In this document: piece after piece, positions 44,073-53,142 of the stretch
How positions within the stretch are numbered: position 1 is the first letter of the stretch
Layout: each line of letters starts with the position of its first letter
From: Pseudarthrobacter sp. PS3-L1
GTDB lineage: Bacteria; Actinomycetota; Actinomycetes; Actinomycetales; Micrococcaceae
Reading direction: 5' to 3'
Assembly (NCBI RefSeq): GCF_030063285.1
Contig: NZ_JASISU010000001.1
Location: 1 to 64,000, forward strand
DNA: 64,000 nt
Made by a program: the position numbers and the translations under genes
Notes under the pieces: generated by a model
Told to the model about the DNA's origin: nothing
The model's input: the letters and a program-made list of their open reading frames with translations, nothing else
Databases searched by the model: none

Positions 44073-45305
44073 TTAATGTCGTGGCTTTTCTTGCGTTGGG
44101 GCGCCAAAGAGCTGGTTGCTCTCGAACACCAATTGTGTGAAGCGTTCGCTGATCAATCGATGTGCTGCGGGGCTCGGATGCAAGGCATCGGGTAGGGGGA
44201 ATTCCTCGGCATCCGTGTTCCCGAAGAGTTCGAGTCCGTCGAGATAGTAAAGGTGGGGGTCCTGTTTTTGTCGTTGCTCGACGATAGTACCTAGTGCCTG
44301 GCGGATGGTGGTGAGGGTTAGCTTGCCTGCGGCCTGTGCGGCTGGGTCGCCAGTGGCACGGAATGTGATGGTTCCTTCTGCCAGAGCATCCATGTCGAAG
44401 GCTCCTGGGCCTGGGGTGTCTTCATGGATGGCGCAATAGATCGGTGAAATGATCAGAAGGGGAGTTTCGGGGTGACCCTCGCGGATGGTGTCGAGGAAAC
44501 CGTGAACTGCGGGGACGAATGCTCGCAGCCGCATCAGGTCGGTATTGACAAGGTTGATCCCTATCTTGACGCTGATGAAGTCTGCGTCTGTCTCACGCAT
44601 CGTTCTGGCCATGAAGGGGTCCAGTAGGGCGCTACCACCAAAACCGAGGTTGATCAGCTCGACATCACTGAGGCGTGCGGCTCTTACTGGCCAAATTTCG
44701 CTCGGGTGCGTGGCGTTGGAGCCTTGGCTTATGGAACTACCGTGATGAAGCCATACTGGCCGGTGGCGGACGCTCTCTGGTTCGAGAGGGGCATCAGTGC
44801 GTAGTTGAAGGATCTCAAGATTCTCGTTGTGGGGAAGCCAAATTTCTATATCTTTCGCGTGACTGGGCAGCTCGGCGAATCGGACGGTGAGTATCGGACC
44901 CGTTGTTTGCGTAGTTGCCCCAGTGGCCATGTCGATGGTCGAGGTAGTGCCCCCAGACGTAGTGGTATCTGCGGTGAGGTTGCCATCGATCATGAGTTCG
45001 ATGATCCCGTCTGGGCGCTCCGGGAAGCCGGTATAAGTGGTCCGTGTCCGGTGGACATCGAGTTCGATTGTTGTGGCACTGGATCGAAAGACCAGGCGGA
45101 CTCCAGAAGGCTGGGAGTCGACCATTCTTAGCTGAGGATCAGTACTCTGCGCACGCGCCCATGAGGGCAGGCGGTGAAATAAGGTGCCCCGTTCGGTGTG
45201 CTCAAGTTCTAGCGCGCCGCGGACAATATCCGAAGTGATAGGGGTGATGATCCAGGATTGAGATGACAACCGTTGTCCTTCCGAGAGCGGTGGAGTGGGG
45301 TTCAT
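44073..45305 (-). CDS. SGNH/GDSL-type hydrolase
   Basis: The 410-aa protein has a beta-rich N-terminal domain (about 1-170), then an SGNH core: LHHGSSISQGS with the catalytic Ser, LGFGGSALLDPF, ISVKIGINLVN and LPDALHPSPAAHRLI with the Asp-His pair. The substrate is probably an acetylated or acylated carbohydrate. ATG 45305 overlaps the stop of the upstream TetR gene as ATGA. The first four residues of the longer frame are unneeded. Confidence 0.85.
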   Translation of the reverse strand: MNPTPPLSEGQRLSSQSWIITPITSDIVRGALELEHTERGTLFHRLPSWARAQSTDPQLRMVDSQPSGVRLVFRSSATTIELDVHRTRTTYTGFPERPDGIIELMIDGNLTADTTTSGGTTSTIDMATGATTQTTGPILTVRFAELPSHAKDIEIWLPHNENLEILQLRTDAPLEPESVRHRPVWLHHGSSISQGSNATHPSEIWPVRAARLSDVELINLGFGGSALLDPFMARTMRETDADFISVKIGINLVNTDLMRLRAFVPAVHGFLDTIREGHPETPLLIISPIYCAIHEDTPGPGAFDMDALAEGTITFRATGDPAAQAAGKLTLTTIRQALGTIVEQRQKQDPHLYYLDGLELFGNTDAEEFPLPDALHPSPAAHRLISERFTQLVFESNQLFGAPTQEKPRH

Positions 45306-45868
45306 TGGCCAGGCCAATGACGAAAAGTGGTATCGAGAGTTTCGAGGATGCGGTACCAGCTCTCCTCAGCCTCCGGAGCGCTGTGATCGAAACTTCCCGA
45401 CATTTCCAAAGCGATGAAACCTCGGACCGTGCTCCCGAACCAACGCACGGCGTGGATTTGGTTGATTTCGGTGAGACCATATTCGCGCATCATTGCCCGC
45501 AATAGCCGGGCATGACGGAATCCAGCGCTCTTTTTTGCGCTCTCGTGATCTAGCTTCAACTCGGTGGCAGCGAAACGACCGGGATGATCCCGCGCGTAAC
45601 TGCGGAAAGAATCAGCAAGGCCAATGAGAGCATCTTTGCCAGCGCGACCAGCAACAGCATCGGACGCACGATCTGCGAGTTCTTCCAAAGCCAGAAGCGC
45701 AACACTGATCTTCAGGTCCGCGGTACTCAGGACATGTGAATATAAACTTGCCGGCTTCACGTCAAAATGACGGGCAAGTGCAGCAACCGTCACGCCCTCA
45801 AAGCCCATCTGATCAGCTAGCTCAGCGCCAGCTACAGCCAGACCCCCTTTAGTGATCCCTTTGCGCAC
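45302..45868 (-). CDS. TetR-family regulator
   Basis: The 188-aa protein has an N-terminal HTH (FEGVTVAALARHFDVKPASLYSHV) and a C-terminal WHG-type domain (SYARDHPGRFAATELKLD; VRWFGSTVRGFIALEMSGSF). GTG 45868 has GGGAGG at the right distance and aligns the HTH as in relatives. A palindrome sits about 60 bp upstream. It most likely controls itself and the coupled SGNH gene. Confidence 0.88.
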   Translation of the reverse strand: MRKGITKGGLAVAGAELADQMGFEGVTVAALARHFDVKPASLYSHVLSTADLKISVALLALEELADRASDAVAGRAGKDALIGLADSFRSYARDHPGRFAATELKLDHESAKKSAGFRHARLLRAMMREYGLTEINQIHAVRWFGSTVRGFIALEMSGSFDHSAPEAEESWYRILETLDTTFRHWPGQ

Positions 45869-45924
45869 GGCAACAACCTCCCAACAGTGATCCAACGACA
45901 CAAAAACTATGCCTAATAGTAAAA

Positions 45925-45943
45925 AACCTACATATCGTAGGTT
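45925..45943. promoter_or_regulatory. TetR-type operator
   Basis: AACCTAC-ATATC-GTAGGTT is a perfect 7-bp inverted repeat. Its position about 57 bp before the GTG start fits TetR autoregulation. Confidence 0.65.
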
Positions 45944-46120
45944 ACTCGACTATCGTAACCCCGTTTGCACTGGATTCGCGTTGACGCTCTCGATGGAGTT
46001 TGATCGCCCCGGATCCGTTGGGCCCAAGGAAGCCGGCCACCAGGCCCGGACGCGTAGTGAAGTTTGTGCTGTCTACGGCAGTCTTATCGCCACTACGTTT
46101 GGTCAGAAAGCGTTGTTCGA

Positions 46121-46534
46121 TTAAGTGCGAAGATCCGCATTGTTGTCAGAAGGCCTGATTGGATCTTCGGTTACAGGGTCGAGGTAGAAACGTGCCCAGG
46201 ACACGAGGCCATAAGCATCGGTGCGCCAGATGACGGGGCCGATGATCTCCGCGGAAATCCCATCGGCCGCAGTGCCTGTCATTTCCCATTCCGACCACAC
46301 ATCGTCGCCGTTCACCGCATGACGAGAAATTCGTGCCTTAAGGTCCGGAAATTGGGTGAGCATCGCCTTCCAGTTACTCAGCACAATCACGCGCCCCCTA
46401 AAATTCGTTGATGGATGATGAGGGGTCTCTGAAACATAGTCGGCGGAGAAACATGCGGCGATGCTGTCGGCGTCGTGGGAGTTGATCGCATTTTCGAGCC
46501 TGGTCAGTGCCTCTAGGTCTGTCATTTTCGCCAT
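46121..46534 (-). CDS. SnoaL-like/NTF2-fold protein
   Basis: The 137-aa protein shows the NTF2-fold pattern of SnoaL-type proteins: LTRLENAINSHDADSIAACFSADYV near the N-terminus, GRVIVLSNWKAML and DDVWSEWEMTGTAADG, with aromatic strands at the end. It binds or isomerises small molecules in known relatives. The best start is the ATG near 46534 (MAKMTDLEAL); a nearby ATG at 46525 is equally possible. No operon partner is apparent. Confidence 0.75.
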   Translation of the reverse strand: MAKMTDLEALTRLENAINSHDADSIAACFSADYVSETPHHPSTNFRGRVIVLSNWKAMLTQFPDLKARISRHAVNGDDVWSEWEMTGTAADGISAEIIGPVIWRTDAYGLVSWARFYLDPVTEDPIRPSDNNADLRT

Positions 46535-46585
46535 CTTTCCGTGGGTTGATTTCGTTGGTAGTCGCACGTGTGATGCATTGCGGTG

Positions 46586-48361
46586 TCAATCGCCATTGAT
46601 CGAACCCACGCCGGTAGGGGCGAGAAACAGCGGATCGGTGAAGCTGGGGTCGTGTCGGTCCCCCCTTAGTTCGAGCGGGGCCCACTGCTCGAACGTTTGC
46701 TCTTCCAGTGGCAAAGGCTTCGCAGGGACGACTATGGAATCGGGTCGGTCAGCGTCTCCCACAAGGAAGTCCAGAACGGGTCGATCAACGTCCGCGGTCC
46801 CATAGGGAAAGACACCGTGCACTCCCTCATTGTCAATAGCAATCAGGCTCGTATTTGGGAGAGTATTCCCGAGGGCTTGTCCTCGCTCCCACGGTGCGAG
46901 CGGGTCTAGCTCACTTTGCAGGACGATCGTCTCAGGAAAGGCTCCGATGGCTTTGGGCATCTCAACGTCTGTCGACCAGAAAGCACACTCCGGCGGGGCA
47001 TCGAGGCGTTTGAGTTGCGCGGTGAACGGCGCTAGCTCCACCATCTGAGAGTGGTAGTCATCCCAGTGTGACTGACCCTGTGTCCACTGGCCATCGGCGC
47101 AGCGGAGGAAGTCATCGGCGCTCGAGTAGCTTGCCTGGACCAGTCCGTTAGACTGCGCCGGAACGTGCGCGTAGATGGGGAACTGCGCGAGCGAAGCTGT
47201 CCTCGTTTCATCCGAAAGGCCAAGGCTGTTGATGACGCGGGTAGCCCGCTCGATGTGATCGCCCGTAAGGTCTGACTCGCCCTCCACTATGAGTTGCTTG
47301 ATCACGCCAGCAACGAATTCAGAGGCGACGGGTTTTGCTTGTAACGTGGCTGCGCCGGTCGAAGCCCAGACGAGGTATGCAGCGTCCGCCATCTCGGGAG
47401 GGCCGGTCGCCGCAAAGTAGCGTTCCCAGATGACCTCAGGCTCAACCCCCAGCTCAAACGTGGCGTCATTCCGCGCGAGCCAATTCATCATCAGCAGCCT
47501 GAGCTGCCGGTCGATGGCGACGTCCTGGCCCTTCCAACTTTTTTCGTACGTCGCACTGACCCCGTCGATTGCTGAGTCAAGTACCATTCGTTCGATGTTG
47601 TTGGGGAAGAGTTTTCCGAACCACGATCCAAGCCATGTCCCGTAGGAATAGCCAAGATATGAGACTTTCTCAATACCAAGCAGATGCCGCATGAAATCCA
47701 TGTCGTACGCGACTTGTTCCGTCGTCATGGTGGCAAAATCGGGGTCATCCGAACACGTTTCACCGATTGCCCGAGGCTGGGCTGCCGGTCCGTCGGCGGG
47801 GTCGTATTGGTACTCGCAAACCAATGTGCTCGATCGACCGAGACCACGCTGGTCAAAACTCAGGAAGTTCGTCGATGAACGAAGCTCAGGAACCCGATAC
47901 TGAGTCGTCGAGCTAAACGACAGCGCGGGAAACGGGCCCCCAGGGTGCAGGAAAAGTGTCTCCGCTTCAGGATCTGACACGTCGAGGTTCTGCGCAAAAG
48001 ACACGCGCACGTCCCAGGTATCTGTCGGGTCTGGGTCGAGCCAGTCTTTCGGGACCTGAATTGTCGCGCACTCTACATTTGTTGCCTCATCGCCAGGTAA
48101 CAGTTCCGCTGGGCCGAAGTCACAGGATTCCCACATCAGCTTCTGATCCGCAAGAGATCCGGCGAGCTCGGTAACCTCTGGCATCCGGGAGCTTGAGGAC
48201 TTAGTTGTGCCCCACACAACCGCAGATCCCACAAGGGTCGCAACTGCCAGTATGGCCACCCCCGCGATCACAAATCTCTTCCGGCGGCGCACCATAAGGG
48301 GGACACTGGTTCCCTCATTCGCGTCATCCGGACTGGCTGGTCCCTGTGTTGTAGAGGGCAC
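46586..48361 (-). CDS. Alpha/beta hydrolase with TAP-like domain
   Basis: The 591-aa protein has an N-terminal membrane segment (RFVIAGVAILAVATLVGSAVVWG, about residues 29-51) and an S33 peptidase core like tripeptidyl aminopeptidases: ETLFLHPGGPFPA (oxyanion), FDQRGLGRSS, YLGYSYGTWLG with the catalytic Ser, and a C-terminal TAP-like region with His in DNEGVHGVFPYG. It is probably anchored outside the cell and cleaves peptides or acyl amides. Confidence 0.88.
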   Translation of the reverse strand: MPSTTQGPASPDDANEGTSVPLMVRRRKRFVIAGVAILAVATLVGSAVVWGTTKSSSSRMPEVTELAGSLADQKLMWESCDFGPAELLPGDEATNVECATIQVPKDWLDPDPTDTWDVRVSFAQNLDVSDPEAETLFLHPGGPFPALSFSSTTQYRVPELRSSTNFLSFDQRGLGRSSTLVCEYQYDPADGPAAQPRAIGETCSDDPDFATMTTEQVAYDMDFMRHLLGIEKVSYLGYSYGTWLGSWFGKLFPNNIERMVLDSAIDGVSATYEKSWKGQDVAIDRQLRLLMMNWLARNDATFELGVEPEVIWERYFAATGPPEMADAAYLVWASTGAATLQAKPVASEFVAGVIKQLIVEGESDLTGDHIERATRVINSLGLSDETRTASLAQFPIYAHVPAQSNGLVQASYSSADDFLRCADGQWTQGQSHWDDYHSQMVELAPFTAQLKRLDAPPECAFWSTDVEMPKAIGAFPETIVLQSELDPLAPWERGQALGNTLPNTSLIAIDNEGVHGVFPYGTADVDRPVLDFLVGDADRPDSIVVPAKPLPLEEQTFEQWAPLELRGDRHDPSFTDPLFLAPTGVGSINGD

Positions 48362-49010
48362 GATTACTCTCTTTTCTTGTTTGGAGCCCCATCAGAGCGG
48401 CTTGTGGTTTAGTTCACACCGTGTGGCCAGCACAAGGTCAAATACGGGTTACCGGGCCCAGCTGGCGCGAGGGTCACATTCGGGGCACCAAAGTATTAGA
48501 AGTTTGCTCATAATGACCACGAACTTGCCTACGCCAACAGAAACAAGCTCGTGCGTCTGCCGTGCAGATACTCGCCTATGATCTGCCCTACACGTTCATC
48601 GCACCGTATCTTCACTGCGTGCGGCAGTCTCCTCCCCGACGCCGCTTGCTCTATCCGCCTTTGGAATCGCCGCAGCGTTCGTTGTTATGCCTTGCCCTTG
48701 AGAGTGCGACGATTCTCTTTGTGGGCCGACAGGGCTTCCCATCGCAATGATTGCGCTGTCCACGTTCGCTTTCCTAGCGTTCACCTTCGGCCGATAGCGC
48801 ACCGTGCGTCACGCTAGGATTCCGCCGCTGCGCCGAGGTGGCATCGGGTCGGTGCCACCTCGTGAAAAGACGTGCGGGAACTACCGGGATGTAGCGCAAC
48901 CACCTAACTCACGGAAACGGTCACAAGACGACGTGTCATCAACTGCCTTCACCCCAGAAAGATTGTGATTGCTGACTCTTTGCATCTATTGCGCAGCGTA
49001 GAGACACCTA
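48362..49010. other. Decayed stretch, possible MFS transporter relic
   Basis: About 650 bp with no intact gene. On the + strand near 48551-48790, frames YTFIAPYL and later LPIAMIALSTFAFLAFTFGR suggest broken helices of a major-facilitator transporter. The frames are interrupted, so this is tentative. Confidence 0.3.
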
Positions 49011-50024
49011 TTACACGGCAGTAGACATTCGGGGTGACGGTGCGAGGAGCGAAATAGGCTCGCGCCAGGTGGCCATACGCCAGATCCATTCGAGGGGCCC
49101 GTAGTTGAAGTAATGCAACCACACGCGACTGGAGATGTTTTGCGTGACGAGGATGCCAACTGTCAACAAGAGAGCGGGCCACATTGTGGTCATCGTGGTG
49201 AAGTCGATAACTTTGCTGACAGAGAAGGCAATTGAGGATGCTCCCACGTAATTGCTTAGCGACATCCGCCCGAGAGGTTCAAAAAGTTGAATCACGAGAC
49301 TCCGCGCGGGTGTGACCCATATGAATGACAGCCCAGTTGCGTAGAGGGAGGCCATAACGAGGCCGGCAACAGACCCCGCGGTTGAGAACCTAGGATCACC
49401 GGGCGTAGTTCCTTGCCAGAACAGTGCAGGAATCAGCAGCACCAGCGAAATTGCGAACGTGATGGCTACTGCTCGCGATTTGGTATCGAGAGCTCGGCCG
49501 AGACCGTAAGACCCTAGAGCGGACCCCAGCAACATGAGTCCTGGTGTGGCGGCGAGTCCGCCGCCGGTCGCGACATAGGCGGCGACCAAAAGTACGGCGC
49601 CGAAGACAAGCTGCACGGCTCTTGGGGCGAGAAGCGCGACCGGTGCGACCAATAGTCCTAAGGTGGCGTACTCCCGGAGAACCTCTCCGGGATAAATCAG
49701 AGAATGAAGAAACCCTATGACGAAGAGTGCCATCAACCGAGCGACGAGCGCCAACCACGGTCGTCGCTCACGCTGGCGCGCTCCGTTTGCAACGAAAGTC
49801 AGGCTCATCCCGAAGAGAAGGGTGAAAATAGGAATGAATCTGGTCTGCACTAGCCAATCCAGTGGCTCTCTTCCGAGGGCGCCTACGCTGTTGATTTCCA
49901 ACCTGTATCCGAGCTGCACGATATCTGGAATATTGACGATCAGGATGCCACAGAGCGCAAACCCTCGCAGCGCATCGATGACAGCCCAACGCGATGTCGA
50001 GGCGAGTATCAGGTGAGGTGCCAC
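49011..50024 (-). CDS. DUF418-domain membrane protein
   Basis: The 337-aa protein has about eight membrane helices. The DUF418 family signs are visible: RWAVIDALRGFALCGILIVNI at the N-terminus, FTLLFGMSLTF, and the C-terminal PLGRMSLSNYVGASSI and WHYF-like HYFNYGPLEWIWRMATW. The role is unknown; a membrane-bound acyltransferase- or transporter-like function has been suggested for relatives. It is followed on the same strand by nothing else of known role. Confidence 0.85.
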   Translation of the reverse strand: MAPHLILASTSRWAVIDALRGFALCGILIVNIPDIVQLGYRLEINSVGALGREPLDWLVQTRFIPIFTLLFGMSLTFVANGARQRERRPWLALVARLMALFVIGFLHSLIYPGEVLREYATLGLLVAPVALLAPRAVQLVFGAVLLVAAYVATGGGLAATPGLMLLGSALGSYGLGRALDTKSRAVAITFAISLVLLIPALFWQGTTPGDPRFSTAGSVAGLVMASLYATGLSFIWVTPARSLVIQLFEPLGRMSLSNYVGASSIAFSVSKVIDFTTMTTMWPALLLTVGILVTQNISSRVWLHYFNYGPLEWIWRMATWREPISLLAPSPRMSTAV

Positions 50025-50133
50025 ATCGATCTCCTTTCGACGTGGTGAGTGTCAAGTACACACCATGTCCTCGCAATAGGGTCAAACGGGAACCGTGGCT
50101 CGTTCTTGACCGCGGTGAAGTGGGGGAGGGGAG

Positions 50134-50805
50134 CTACAGCAGCAGTTGTTGGAGCGGGTAGACGAAGTACCGGATTGAGTACGCCTCCCACACGGCACCG
50201 ATGATGAGCAGCACTAGCGCGGGGAGCGCCAGAAGACCGATCTGCTTCAAGCCTTGGAGGTAGCCCTTGCGACGGTTCTGCGCGCCGTTTCTGCGCGGAA
50301 ACAGCCAGTTTCTACCGATGAGGTAAGCGCCGAGGGCAAAGAGCACATAGGCCTGGAGTTCGATGACGAAGGTCAGAGAATGAGGAATGAGCGACACCCA
50401 TCCATCGGGGGTGGACGGGGCGAGTGTGATGCCTACCTGGACTGCCCAGTATGCGAAGAGTGCGAGTCCAGCAAACGGCACGATAAGTGATGGAAGCACG
50501 ATGGTTAGCAGGCTGATCCGGAAGAGGTTTACGCAAAGGATTATCAGTGCAAAAAGCGGCGGGGTGTTGAGTAGCCCACGCACGAGTTCGGCAGTGCCGT
50601 CCTCTTCCAACGACGTCACCTGCACCGCACTGAGCGCAGGAAAGGCTAGTCCGATCAAGAAACCGATGATTGCCAGTCCGTAACTGGCAAGGTTGAGTAT
50701 GAGGTAGGCGCGCTTGTTTTCGCGGATGATTGTAAAGGGGCGCCGCCAGAGCGGTGAAGGTGCATGGACCTGAGTGGTGGCTAGAGATGTCATGTAATCC
50801 ATCAC
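50134..50805 (-). CDS. SpoIIM-like integral membrane protein
   Basis: The 223-aa protein has six hydrophobic segments. PHSLTFVIELQAYVLFALGAYLIGR and the preceding helices resemble stage II sporulation protein M family membrane proteins found in non-sporulating actinobacteria. The start may be one of three nearby ATGs (MMDYM). It lies 109 bp upstream of the DUF418 gene on the same strand and divergent from the two-component operon, with an operator palindrome between. Confidence 0.7.
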   Translation of the reverse strand: MMDYMTSLATTQVHAPSPLWRRPFTIIRENKRAYLILNLASYGLAIIGFLIGLAFPALSAVQVTSLEEDGTAELVRGLLNTPPLFALIILCVNLFRISLLTIVLPSLIVPFAGLALFAYWAVQVGITLAPSTPDGWVSLIPHSLTFVIELQAYVLFALGAYLIGRNWLFPRRNGAQNRRKGYLQGLKQIGLLALPALVLLIIGAVWEAYSIRYFVYPLQQLLL

Positions 50806-50853
50806 ATCTTAGGTTTCGATGCGCTTGCAGTGGCGAGGTGTCATCATGTTGAT

Positions 50854-50868
50854 GTGACGTGGCGTCAC
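50854..50868. promoter_or_regulatory. Operator-like palindrome in divergent promoter
   Basis: GTGACG-TGG-CGTCAC is a perfect 6-bp inverted repeat, between the SpoIIM-like gene and the small membrane protein gene that starts at 50905. It may be the site of the response regulator encoded just downstream. Confidence 0.5.
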
Positions 50869-50904
50869 TACCGTCGAACCTGCGTGCACGGGATCGTGGA
50901 GTCC

Positions 50905-51150
50905 ATGAAAATCTTCGATCTTGCGCTGAGTGCGGTCATTGTCTTCGGTGCGACCGTCTTCTTTGCTTACATTGGCTACATCTATTTTGATTTTGGCCTC
51001 TTCGTGACACTTCCAGCGAATATCGTGGAAGGATTCATTCAGAACTCTGCGTTGCAGTATGTCGCTCTTGGGCTCGGCATCGTGGCCATGATCGCAAAGC
51101 GCCCCGTTGGTCGTGCGATCAAACAGCAGGAGGCCGAGAATCGGAGCTAA
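50905..51150 (+). CDS. Small membrane protein (81 aa)
   Basis: It has two membrane helices (LALSAVIVFGATVFFAYIGYIYF; SALQYVALGLGIVAMIA) and a short basic C-tail (KRPVGRAIKQQEAENRS). Not recognised. It is the first gene of the + strand set that contains the histidine kinase (45 bp downstream) and response regulator, and may be a membrane partner of the sensor. Confidence 0.65.
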   Translation: MKIFDLALSAVIVFGATVFFAYIGYIYFDFGLFVTLPANIVEGFIQNSALQYVALGLGIVAMIAKRPVGRAIKQQEAENRS

Positions 51151-51194
51151 CTATCGACGATCACGCGAAGGATGAGGTTTCAAGCATCACACGG

Positions 51195-52286
51195 ATGCGC
51201 AGGGTGGCGATGGTTAGCGCTGTAGCAGCGATTGCGCCTCTTAGCATTGTCGGGATTGTGCTCACGGCAACATCTTGGTCGGACGCTCTACTCGTCGCCT
51301 TGGGATTCCTCATCACTCTTGCTTTACTGCGCAAGTGGAGTTTGGATGGGTACCCGCGCCAGGCGATCCTTGCGCTCATGTTCACCACAGCGTCGTGGAT
51401 TATTGGGTCACTGACGGCATCGAGCCCGATCGGATTTGTACCAGTGGCGCTTATCGGCGCGCTCCTGCTTGCGCGGACACGAAGATGGCGGTTGTGGATT
51501 TTCGCGTTCGTATTGTCGGTCACAGCGGTGGGGACGAGCTCATTTGTTTTCCACCCAGCCAGTTGGGTGCTCGCGGCCCAGTACCTTGTGCTTCCAGCTG
51601 TCGGCACGCTCTTTATCGTTGCGGTGATTCTGCTCAGTGAACAGGCCTGGAAAGTGGTGCGCCGACTCGAACGCGCTCAGGAGACCGAGGCTGAGCTTGC
51701 GACCGCCCGCGAGCGGATGCGCTTCGCCGGGGACCTGCACGACATTCAGGGCCATTCCCTTCATATCATCAAGCTGAAAGCCGCCCTGGGTCGACGCGTG
51801 GTGTACACAGATCCCGACCGAGCCGATATGGAATTCAGCGAGATCCGTCGCCTCGTCGACGAGACCATTGCGGAGACGAGAGCGCTGACATATGCGCGAT
51901 ACAAGCTAAATTTGTTGGCTGAGCTCGAGAACACGAAGAGTCTCGTCGAGGCAGCTGGCGTGATGGTCGAGGTGAGATTCGACAACGCGGGCGGGGATGC
52001 CGCGGATCCTCTGCTAGCACAGGTTCTTCGGGAAGCTACTACGAACCTGCTTCGCCATGCGCGCCCAACCCTCGTCACGATCAGTGCCTCGCCGATATCT
52101 GTCGAAGTCATTAACGACGGCGCTGTCGATGCGGGTGGTTCTACTCTGAGGGGTCTTGCTCGTCTGCGGGATCGAGTGGAGGGCGCGGGTGGCGTGCTGT
52201 GGATCGAACAATCCACAGATAAGTTTTTCGTTTCCGCTCGGATTGATCCCGAACGCAAAACTGCGGGGATCGAGGACATACGATGA
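51195..52286 (+). CDS. DesK-type sensor histidine kinase
   Basis: The 363-aa protein has an N-terminal block of five to six membrane helices (to about residue 150), then a coiled DHp domain with RMRFAGDLHDIQGHSLHIIKLKAAL, where His in LHDIQGH is phosphorylated (HisKA_3), and an ATPase region (LREATTNLLRHARPTLVTIS, N-box; LRGLARLRDRVEGAGG, G-box). The sensor probably detects membrane state or ions. Its stop overlaps the regulator start as ATGA. Confidence 0.9.
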   Translation: MRRVAMVSAVAAIAPLSIVGIVLTATSWSDALLVALGFLITLALLRKWSLDGYPRQAILALMFTTASWIIGSLTASSPIGFVPVALIGALLLARTRRWRLWIFAFVLSVTAVGTSSFVFHPASWVLAAQYLVLPAVGTLFIVAVILLSEQAWKVVRRLERAQETEAELATARERMRFAGDLHDIQGHSLHIIKLKAALGRRVVYTDPDRADMEFSEIRRLVDETIAETRALTYARYKLNLLAELENTKSLVEAAGVMVEVRFDNAGGDAADPLLAQVLREATTNLLRHARPTLVTISASPISVEVINDGAVDAGGSTLRGLARLRDRVEGAGGVLWIEQSTDKFFVSARIDPERKTAGIEDIR

Positions 52287-52900
52287 AAGAGGCGCGTCCG
52301 ATTAGGATCATTCTGGCCGATGACGAGCATTTGTTGCGAACAGCACTTTCGGCGGTCCTCACTCTTGACGGGACTATCAGTGTCGTGGCGCAGGCGGAGA
52401 ACGGTCGCGAGGCCGTGATGGCGACGCTTCAGCACCTTCCAGATGTACTCGTCATCGACTTAGAGATGCCTGAGATGGACGGCTTGGATGCAGTCGAATC
52501 GATTATGTCCAAAAATGCCGGACAGCGCGTACTGATGCTCACTCGGCATGCTCGGCAGGGCGTCCTCCGGCGAGCACTCAAGCTCGGGGTGCTTGGTTTC
52601 ATGAGTAAGAGTTCCGACCCGGAAGAAATCGCCGAAGTGATCCGCAAAGTCAATAACGGCGATCGCTGGATAGCACACGATGTTCTTGAGGCCTCAGTTG
52701 TCGATGACTCACCCCTGACAGCGCGCGAAGCTGATGTTTTACGGGAGACACGCGAGGGGTACTCGGTCAAGGACATCGCACGGCGACTGCACCTTGCCTC
52801 TGGCACTGTCCGAAATTACCTCTCGGACGCCACTCAGAAAACAGCGACAACGACCCGGCACGACGCAGCGAGGGTAGCCCGGGACCGCGGTTGGTTGTGA
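52283..52900 (+). CDS. DesR/NarL-type response regulator
   Basis: The 205-aa protein has a receiver domain (IILADDEHLLRTALS; phospho-Asp in DVLVIDLEMPEMDGLDAV; KSS near 109) and a LuxR-type HTH (LTAREADVLRETREGYSVKDIARRLHLASGTVRNYLS). It receives phosphate from the adjacent kinase. The two genes are coupled by ATGA. Likely targets are the divergent membrane-protein genes. Confidence 0.92.
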   Translation: MKEARPIRIILADDEHLLRTALSAVLTLDGTISVVAQAENGREAVMATLQHLPDVLVIDLEMPEMDGLDAVESIMSKNAGQRVLMLTRHARQGVLRRALKLGVLGFMSKSSDPEEIAEVIRKVNNGDRWIAHDVLEASVVDDSPLTAREADVLRETREGYSVKDIARRLHLASGTVRNYLSDATQKTATTTRHDAARVARDRGWL

Positions 52901-53142
52901 CTTGGAGTTCTGAACTGAAACAACACGGACCCCGTGCCTTCGACGGCGGCAGCGTTAGAGATCGGTTCGGCGACGCTCACTAACGCGGCATTTGTAACGT
53001 ATTTCGAAGCTATGGACGATTGCACTGCAATCACTGACCAAAATAGCGCATGCGGCGCCTGAGATAGGGATTTGTGTCTCGTCGGCAGCGTGAAGCGCGC
53101 GCTTTCGGGATGCGCATTCCTTGCAGGCTGAGCCACGATACG

